Of a stretch of DNA of 64,000 bases, positions 57,752 through 64,000 are shown in pieces (positions within the stretch are counted from its first letter, which is position 1; each line of letters starts with the position of its first letter). The position numbers were made by a program, and so were the translations under genes. The notes below the pieces were generated by a model. That model made no database searches. It saw nothing but the letters and a program-made list of their open reading frames with translations, and was not told the DNA's origin. Origin of the DNA: Gordionus sp. m RMFG-2023 (taxonomy: Eukaryota > Nematomorpha > Gordioida > Chordodea > Parachordodidae). The stretch is from assembly GCF_954871325.1 (NCBI RefSeq), contig NC_088775.1, positions 22,979,561 through 23,043,560 on the forward strand, read 5' to 3'.

Positions 57752-60109
57752 CAGTGGCCCCTACACTTTTTGAGCGAATGAAGCAAAATACCCCCATCTT
57801 GAAAAGTATCCCCCCCCCTTCGAAAAAATGATAATTATGACACCCATAAATTTCAAAAAAAATTTTTATTGCATCAATTTTTAATATATAATATAAATAA
57901 AAAGCAAAAAATATAACTTTATAAATATTATTTTTAAATTAATAATTTAGATAAATTAGGGGAAGAGAAAGCGAAAGAATTTATAATTTCATCAGTATTT
58001 AATTGTTTAAATAAAAATTTTCCCATTGATAATATGGTTAAAATATTGAGAAAAGAATCTTTCATGGTACTGCGCAGTCTTGTTTTAATTAATTTAATTT
58101 TACTCATGACTCTTTCGGCAGTACACGAGGTTGTGGGAATGGTTAATAAATATTTATATAAAATTCTTAAATTAGGGAAAGCAGAAAAATTTAAAAGTAA
58201 ACGATAAGGTAAAATAAATGAATAGTTTTTCCAATCTGAATCGTAAGTCCCTGAATTATCATCATCATCAGAAGAAGCTATGTATTAGTAAAAATATTTT
58301 AATTAAATATTACAATTCTCAGAATCTGACAAATCTTTAGATTCTTGAACCTCTAGGTCATGAGTAATAATTACATTCCCCATTTTGGCCATCTTATAAA
58401 TATTTCTAAACTTCAACATTTCTTTGAAAGTTTGACTTGAATTTAAATTGTAAATTCACAGATATCCTCGATATCTTCTTTAATAATTGATTTTTCTGCC
58501 ATTCCCTTTGGCGTAAAAAATGATGTTTGATGTAAAAATTTCATTGAATCATCATTAAATCTTTCGTTAAACTGCATAATAATTAAATCGAGTGCAGCAT
58601 AAAACACACCTATTTTAAAGCTAAAAAAAAATTTCTATATTAAATGATGAAAGTATATATATACCTCTCCTTTTTGGATTGTAATGTTTGAAGTCTAGAA
58701 CTTTCAAAATTAAAAGGTAGATTTCGCTCCTTCATAAAATCTTGCGCCTTTGAAAAAACATCCAAAAATTCAGTGTTATTATCTATTAGATTAAAAAATA
58801 ATTAAGACAATAATTTATATTATACTTCTCAAATTAATCAAGCAATCTTTTGCCAATTGAATTTGATTTATTGCATACCCTATATCCTTCAAAATGGTTT
58901 GCAATTTTGTACAAGCCAAACTTGTTATCAACAATATTTTATCCAAAACACAAAGTGATAAGATAAAATCAAATTTTTCTATTCTAAAGACTATAGCACT
59001 AGCCATAGTGGAAGTGGCAGGATCTTCAGAATCCTTTAAATTTGTTAAAGCTGCCCTCAAGGCATCATAAAGTTGAAAAAAATATACAATAGCTTTATAT
59101 GACGATAGCCAACTTCTAAATAAAAAAAACATTTAAAATTTAAATAAATAAGGAACTATTAGCGAGTGGTATTCTTGACGCGTAAAAATCGTTGCGATTT
59201 TTTCAGATCATTACACTGAAATTTTTTGAGTACCTCATATCTTTTTACACCATTAAAATATACATAAATCTCATCTAGTATTCCTAGAACATTTCGAAGT
59301 TCTTTAATTGATTGGCATAATTGAACAACGATTAAATTTAATCGATGACAATAACACCAAATAAAAGCTGCCTTTGGCGCCTCTGCTCTAATCAAAGCTT
59401 GCACGCCATTGATTCTTCCACTCATGTTTGAGGCGCCATCATAACTTTGCCCAACTATATATTCAAGGGGTAAATTCATCGAGCCAAGTTTGGATTGGTA
59501 TTTCCCGTACAATATATGTCAATCAGTCTTTCAACAGGCTTCGGCGTCTCACTATTTTCAACATATCTTACTATCAAAGCTATTACTTCTGATTTCAAAA
59601 CATCGTATGTGCCATAAACTATGATTGAAAAGCACCTGGTAAATGTAATCTCATTTTGAATTTTTTTTATAACTTTATTTTTCATGGTTTCATTGAGAAT
59701 GTTTATGTTTATGATAATAGGTTTGAATATAATTTCGTTTTAATCCCTTATTTTTTTTATCCTGTTTTCTTTCTTCATTTTGCTGTATATACATTTTTAG
59801 TATAAGTTCAGAATCTGCAATAAGCTTAATAAGGGCCATCATATTGTTTTCTTGTTGCCTGTTCCCCCAGAAGGCTTGGTTACGAGATATTAAATAAAAT
59901 TTACTAAGCATCGACCAAAATTTCCGTCAATATATTAAATTAAGTATTAAGTGGTGGGGGGGGGGGGTCTTATTATTACATTTATAAACCAGAAATCACA
60001 TGATCATGATGGATGTAAAAAAAAATTTTTTTTTTAAATTTTAGTACCCCCACTCAAATTTAGTGAAGCAGTTGCTTCGGACCCCCCTCCCCCGTTGTAG
60101 GGGCCCCTG
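57752..60109 (-). mobile_element. DUF4371-type hAT in the right arm (TSD AACTCAAC)
   Basis: This 2,358-bp element has TIR CAGTGGCCCCTACA / CAGGGGCCCCTACA and an exact 8-bp TSD AACTCAAC (57744-57751 and 60110-60117). On the minus strand the transposase runs 59911 to about 58050. FWGNRQQENNMMALIKLIAD is the DUF4371 start; a segment at 59685-59476 corresponds to the first catalytic region. GQSYDGASNMSGRINGVQ (about 59455) and FIWCYCHRLNLIVV (about 59365) are conserved blocks; a helical region lies at 59132-58815; and the dimerisation domain at about 58140-58050 contains IPTTSCTAERVMSKIKLIKT. Several frame changes are seen; part may be short introns (for example near 59150 and 58650). No N-terminal zinc finger was found. 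It is relatively young. Confidence 0.9.
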
Positions 60110-60117
60110 AACTCAAC

Positions 60118-61866
60118 CCAAGTTAAAAAGAATTAAATAATAGCAGTGTCAAAATTTTACTAGACATTAAGGTTTAGAATAATTTTCTAATATCAAAAAC
60201 TTTTTGCCGGGCTCAAAAGTATGTAATATTTCATTTCTAAATTTTTACGCTTGAGTTAAAGAGTAATGAAATTAGAAATTACTTATTGAACCTAAAAGTT
60301 TTAAAACATCTTTCCAATATCAAAATTATCTAAATAAACTTAAAACAAAGATCTAAAATAAAATTTTTCCTCGTGGAATAAATAATGGCATTGACACCAT
60401 ATTAATGCTCCAAAGGTTTAAGAAAATATAATAGAAACTTTTTATTGGGTTCTAAACATAAATAAATTTTTTTATCATTTTACATTTCACACATAAGTTT
60501 AGAAAAATGGGACTATAAATTTATTTATAAACATAAAAGTTTTGAACATCTTTCCAATATTAAGAACTATTAACTAGGATAAAAACAAAGTTTTATAAAA
60601 TTTTCATTATTATTTCCTCGTGCACTAAATTATAATAATAGTGCTAATTTCTTACTAAACCCAGAGGTTTTAGAACATTTTTTAGTATCAAAATTTTAAC
60701 TAGGCTTAAAACAAAATTTTAAATTTTTTATATAATTTTGTTCCTCGTAGTAAAATATAGTGGAGTTCCAATTTATTATACCCAAAAGTTTTAGAACATC
60801 TCTCTAGTATAAAGAACTTCTAACTACGCTTAAAATAAATTTGTAAAAAATTTTAATATTTATTTATTCCTCGTAGAGTAAAATATAATGGCAGTGTTAA
60901 TTCATTACTAGACCCAAAGGTTTTTGAACATCTTTCTAATACATAAATATTTAAAGGTTTAAAACAACGTTTTAAAAAAAAATCATAATTTTTTACCTTG
61001 TGGTAAAATATAGTGGAAGTGCCAATTTATTACTAGACCCAAAAGTTTTAGAACATCTCTTTAGTATAAAAAACTTTAAACTACGCTTAAAATAAATTTT
61101 TAAAAACTTTAACATAGTTTTTATAACTTGGAGTAAAATATAATGGCAGTGCCAATTTATTACTAGACTCAGAGGTATTAGAACATCTTTTTATTATCAA
61201 AAACGGTTAACTTAACTTAAAACAACGTTTTAAAAAATTTCCTTCTTTCCTCGAGGAATACAATAAAATGGTGCCAATTTATTATTAGACGTAGATATTT
61301 TAGAACACGTTTTTACTATAAAGATAAAAAACTTTTAACAAGGCTTAAAACAACATTTAAAAAAAATCATAAATTTTTTTCCTCGTGGAGTAAAATATAA
61401 TGATAGTGCCAATTTATTACTAGACCCTAAAGTTTTAGGATATCTTTCCAGTATCAAAAACTTTTAACTAGGCTTAAACAAAATTTAAAAAATTTTTCTT
61501 AATTATTTTTCCTCGTAGGGTAAAATATAATGGCCATGCCAATTTATTACTAACCCAAAAGTTTTAGGGCATCTTTTTAATATCAAAAACCTCAAACTAG
61601 GCTTAATTTTTTTTAAAAAATTTTGACATTTATTGATTCCTTGTGGAGTATAATATAAAGGCAGTGCCCATTTATTACTAGTCCCAAAGGTTTTAGAACA
61701 TCATTCTAGTATAATAAACCTTTATAACTAGGTTTAAGACAAAGTTTTAAAACATTTTACTTATTATAAGGGCAGTGCCAATTTATTACTATAACCAAAG
61801 ATTTTAGAACATCTTTCTAAAATTAAAAACTTTAAATTCGGATTAAAAAAAATAGTTTAATTTTCT
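60118..61866. repeat. Array of about 125-bp units, right arm (inverted)
   Basis: About 14 units with CCTCGTGGAGTAAAATATAATG, GCAGTGCCAATTTATTACTAGACCC, AAAGGTTTTAGAACATC and TATCAAAAACTTTTAACTAGG: the reverse complement of the left-arm unit. Units range from about 110 to 130 bp. Confidence 0.88.
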
Positions 61867-61867
61867 A

Positions 61868-62110
61868 CATCAAGCTAATCCAGCAAGTCAACCCTATAAG
61901 CCAATCCAGCAGGCAGACCCAGCAGGCCTACCCAGCAAACCAATCCAGCAGGATGGCCTAGCAAGCGAACTCAGCAGACCCTACAAGCCAACCCAGCAGG
62001 TCGACCCAGCAAACGAACCCAGCATGCCGACCCAGCAGACCTAGCAGGCCGACCCAGCAAGCCGACCCAGCAAGCCAACCTAGTAAGCTGACCCACCAAG
62101 TCGACCAGAT
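61868..62110. repeat. GC-rich subterminal array, right arm
   Basis: About 20 copies of an 11-12-bp unit such as CCGACCCAGCAAG / CCAACCCAGCAGG, inverse of 33982-34110 and longer. The 67-codon minus frame (62161-61958, WVSLLGWLAGSACW-like) is only this array translated. Confidence 0.88.
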
Positions 62111-62254
62111 GGGTTGGCTCATGAAACCCATTGGGTCGGGTCGGGTCTGATCCATGGCCAAATCGGTTGGCTTGGGTTTAGGGTCGTTTTTTTAGGCTCA
62201 AACCTTGCTGGGTTTTCGGCCAAGCCGACCCGACCCGACAATTTAACAACACTA

Positions 62255-62262
62255 GCTCCCAA
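62255..62262. repeat. Right TSD of the giant hAT element (GCTCCCAA)
   Basis: It follows AACAACACTA directly and equals 29049-29056. Confidence 0.9.
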
Positions 62263-63100
62263 GTTATAAAATCTCAAAGCCCCGTATTAGAGTTTCCCAC
62301 TAAGCTTACTGCCAGTCCACCCCAGAGCTCGAGCCCCTGCCCCCCCCCCCTATTATGCTTCTGGAATATTGTAATAAATGAATTATGATTATATAATGCT
62401 TCTGATATTTAATGCATTATTATAATTGCCGAGAAAGAAAAATAATCATAAATTCTTAACTGTTTAACTTTTTTTGTAGATCATATTATTCAGATTATGA
62501 TTTTAAATTGTTATAAAAAGTAAAGTTTTAACATTTTACATAATTATTGTTATATTTCATATTTTAGAAATAAAAGATTTAACATTACGCATTAATTGAT
62601 ACAATTATTGACATTTTATCAATTATATATTGAATATAATCTCTATTCTTAAAAATATAACTTCAATAAAATTTAATATAATGCCTATAATTATTTTATA
62701 TTTTATTCATAATAATTCTCCTTTAGTAGTGGAACAATAATGGAACATATAATCTATATATTCCACATAAAATATATAATTTAATATTTAATATTAGCTA
62801 TTAGTTTTCAATTAATTTAAAATTATGGAATTTTTTATGTTATATCAAGACAATATGCCACATAAGGAAGAAATTACATTATTTACAATATTTTATCAAA
62901 ATAAATTGGCATTTTTGGAATTTAAATATTTAATACAAATAAGACAAATTTTATATGAATGACAAATTGGCCGCTTATTTATCAAGTTTAATGATAAGAA
63001 GAAGTATAGATTATTTTCAAATTATATAATAAATATAAATTGATCATACATAATAAACAGGTCTTATAGGTTCATGATCAATATGAAATAATTTAAAAAT
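62263..63100. other. AT-rich flank upstream of the zinc-finger gene
   Basis: A C homopolymer tract at about 62340-62351 follows a GC-richer patch that may be the edge of an older element. The rest is AT-rich and non-coding, presumably holding the 5' UTR and promoter of the gene at 63101; no specific promoter motif can be supported. Confidence 0.45.
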
Positions 63101-64000
63101 ATGCTTAATAGTGAACCAATATTAATAAAGGATTGTTATATTAAATTGGAGAGGCTAGAAACGTTTTATTTCTCCAATCCTTCTCCATCTATTCTTCAAC
63201 ATTCTTTTATTGACCAAACTGTCAATGACGCCTTAATAAAGAAGTTTCTAGACTCTCAAAAAGATTTTATTGGAGAAAGTCAACAATTTAAAGCTTTCAT
63301 TAACAATAAACAAATAGATAAAGATGAATCACATAAAAATCAAACAAATTTAAAGAATAAAGAAAAATTACAAAAACTTCATATATGTCACATATGTTTT
63401 AAAAGTTATAACCTAAATTGTGATCTGAGAGATCATGTTTTTTTTGCACATACTGCACATCCAACCCTCCAAGAAACTTTAAAAGTTAATATTGTTGGTA
63501 CAGAAGCACCAATTAAAAGCCAAGATGATTTTATTGAAGATTATCAGACACTTGTTAGAAAAAGTGTCAGGAAACGCCATAAAAATAGAAAATATGCTGA
63601 TTATGATATAGAAGATTTTGATATATCACATAATAATAATATATTATCCAATATAATTATTAAAAAAGAACCTATATTTTATTCACACAATGATAACCCA
63701 TGTATTGAGACACACTTTGACCAATTGTTTGATTTGAAGTCCATCAATGTAAATCAAGAAAATCATAATACATTTTCTCAAAATATATCATCACAAATAA
63801 ACAATGATATGAATGATAATATTACACTCATTATTCCAAAAATAGAAGCAGAAAATGATGTAGAAAATCAAAACACAAGCAATAATAACAAAGTTTGCAA
63901 TATATGTGGCAAGGTATTTGCTAAGAGATTATTGTTACGCAGACATTTTGATAGTGTACATCTAAGACTAAGGCCTCATTTATGCTTTGAATGTGGGGAA
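63101..64000 (+). CDS. C2H2 zinc-finger protein, 5' part (runs off the window)
   Basis: ATG at 63101 (context AAAATATGC, with in-frame stops just upstream) opens 300 codons without a stop up to the window end, the longest clean host-like frame here. Residues 1-90 have no recognised domain. A first C2H2 finger has C96, C99, H112 and H117 (ICHICFKSYNLNCDLRDH). Residues 150-165 are strongly basic (RKSVRKRHKNRK), a possible nuclear localisation signal. 165-260 is acidic and Asn-rich, with a KKEP motif near 190. A second finger has C266, C269, H282 and H287 (CNICGKVFAKRLLLRRH), and a linker with RLRPHLC leads to the first Cys pair of a third finger (C295, C298). Proteins of this kind are usually nuclear DNA-binding regulators; target and orthologue are unknown. 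It appears intact, unlike everything else in the window. Confidence 0.82.
   Translation, partial: MLNSEPILIKDCYIKLERLETFYFSNPSPSILQHSFIDQTVNDALIKKFLDSQKDFIGESQQFKAFINNKQIDKDESHKNQTNLKNKEKLQKLHICHICFKSYNLNCDLRDHVFFAHTAHPTLQETLKVNIVGTEAPIKSQDDFIEDYQTLVRKSVRKRHKNRKYADYDIEDFDISHNNNILSNIIIKKEPIFYSHNDNPCIETHFDQLFDLKSINVNQENHNTFSQNISSQINNDMNDNITLIIPKIEAENDVENQNTSNNNKVCNICGKVFAKRLLLRRHFDSVHLRLRPHLCFECGE

Larger units (their letters stand above)
29057..62254 (+). mobile_element. Giant 33.2-kb hAT element with compound inverted arms
   Basis: The left terminus TAGTGTTGTTAAATGG and the right terminus ATTTAACAACACTA form a 14-bp perfect TIR, bounded by the perfect 8-bp TSD GCTCCCAA, the duplication length of hAT. 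Inside, the two ends remain inverted copies of each other over a long compound arm: (a) about 130 bp with ACCCATTGGG and TGAGCC(G/A)ACCC on both sides; (b) a GC-rich array of CTGCTGGGTCGGC-like units; (c) an array of about 125-bp units; (d) a unique inverted segment (38762-39110 against 57430-57743). Excluding later insertions, the arms are about 2.8 kb (left) and 2.5 kb (right). The element's own transposase (45886-56716) is in the core. At least six later insertions lie inside. Typical hAT TIRs are only 10-30 bp, so this architecture is unusual. Confidence 0.88.

Noticed and set aside
61958-62161. 67-codon minus-strand Trp/Gly/Leu-rich frame
   Set aside because: It is the GC-rich subterminal array of the giant hAT translated; the periodicity explains the composition.
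29057-62254. Interpretation of the 33-kb element as a Polinton/Maverick
   Set aside because: The TSD is 8 bp rather than 6, the core gene is a hAT transposase, and I saw no protein-primed polymerase, packaging ATPase, protease or capsid frames. The integrase inside belongs to a separate element with its own TSD.

Overview
The window is animal-type nuclear DNA. It is strongly AT-rich (about three quarters A+T by eye), and wherever a transposase or host-like reading frame can be followed, the introns are very short (about 30-60 bases, GT...AG). There are no operons, Shine-Dalgarno sites, tRNAs or rRNAs. The TE mix (BED- and DUF4371-type hATs, a Ginger1-like element with an OTU domain, a Mag-like Ty3/gypsy element, an APE-type LINE, a Helitron) and a C2H2 zinc-finger gene at the right edge point to an invertebrate with a compact-intron, AT-rich genome. 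The species cannot be named from this.

Almost the whole window is transposable elements nested inside one another, and many boundaries can be fixed by matching terminal inverted repeats (TIRs) plus target-site duplications (TSDs). 1-17.7 kb: a hAT relic (233-2241), a non-autonomous hAT (2716-3882, TSD ATTTAAAA), a 118-bp tandem repeat, a Ty3/gypsy element with 148-bp LTRs (5950-10215, TSD GTTAT), a hAT (11274-13376, TSD TAAACCAT), a second hAT relic (about 15560-16760) and a small MITE (17287-17509).

17.8-28.5 kb is a Russian doll. A copy of the 2716-type non-autonomous hAT (outer ends 17775 and 28461) was split by a Helitron (about 18130-26665). The Helitron's helicase region was split by a hAT (19061-25460), and that hAT was split by another hAT (21774-25025, TSD GATTCGAC). 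Separately, a MITE (26726-27661, TSD ATAAAAGT) with a smaller MITE inside it lies in the right part of the outermost copy.

29.0-62.3 kb is the main discovery: one element of 33,198 bp (29057-62254), bounded by the TIR TAGTGTTGTTAAAT and a perfect 8-bp TSD GCTCCCAA, with its own broken BED-type hAT transposase in the middle (45886-56716). Its termini are not simple TIRs but compound inverted arms of roughly 2.5-2.8 kb, built from a GC-rich short-period array, an array of about 125-bp units and a unique inverted segment. It has been a target for later insertions: a Ginger1-like transposon with an integrase-OTU gene (29189-33977, TSD CCGG), a Ty1/copia-like remnant (35290-37778), a LINE (about 42400-45345), a nested hAT complex (46316-53509) containing a Hermes-like hAT (46947-50167, TSD ATACACAG), a small hAT (53655-54753, TSD CTAATAAG), and a DUF4371-type hAT (57752-60109, TSD AACTCAAC). 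Without these the original element would be about 10-12 kb, which is already large for hAT.

62.3-64 kb: about 0.8 kb of AT-rich flank, then the start of the only convincing host gene, a C2H2 zinc-finger protein (63101 to beyond the window edge).
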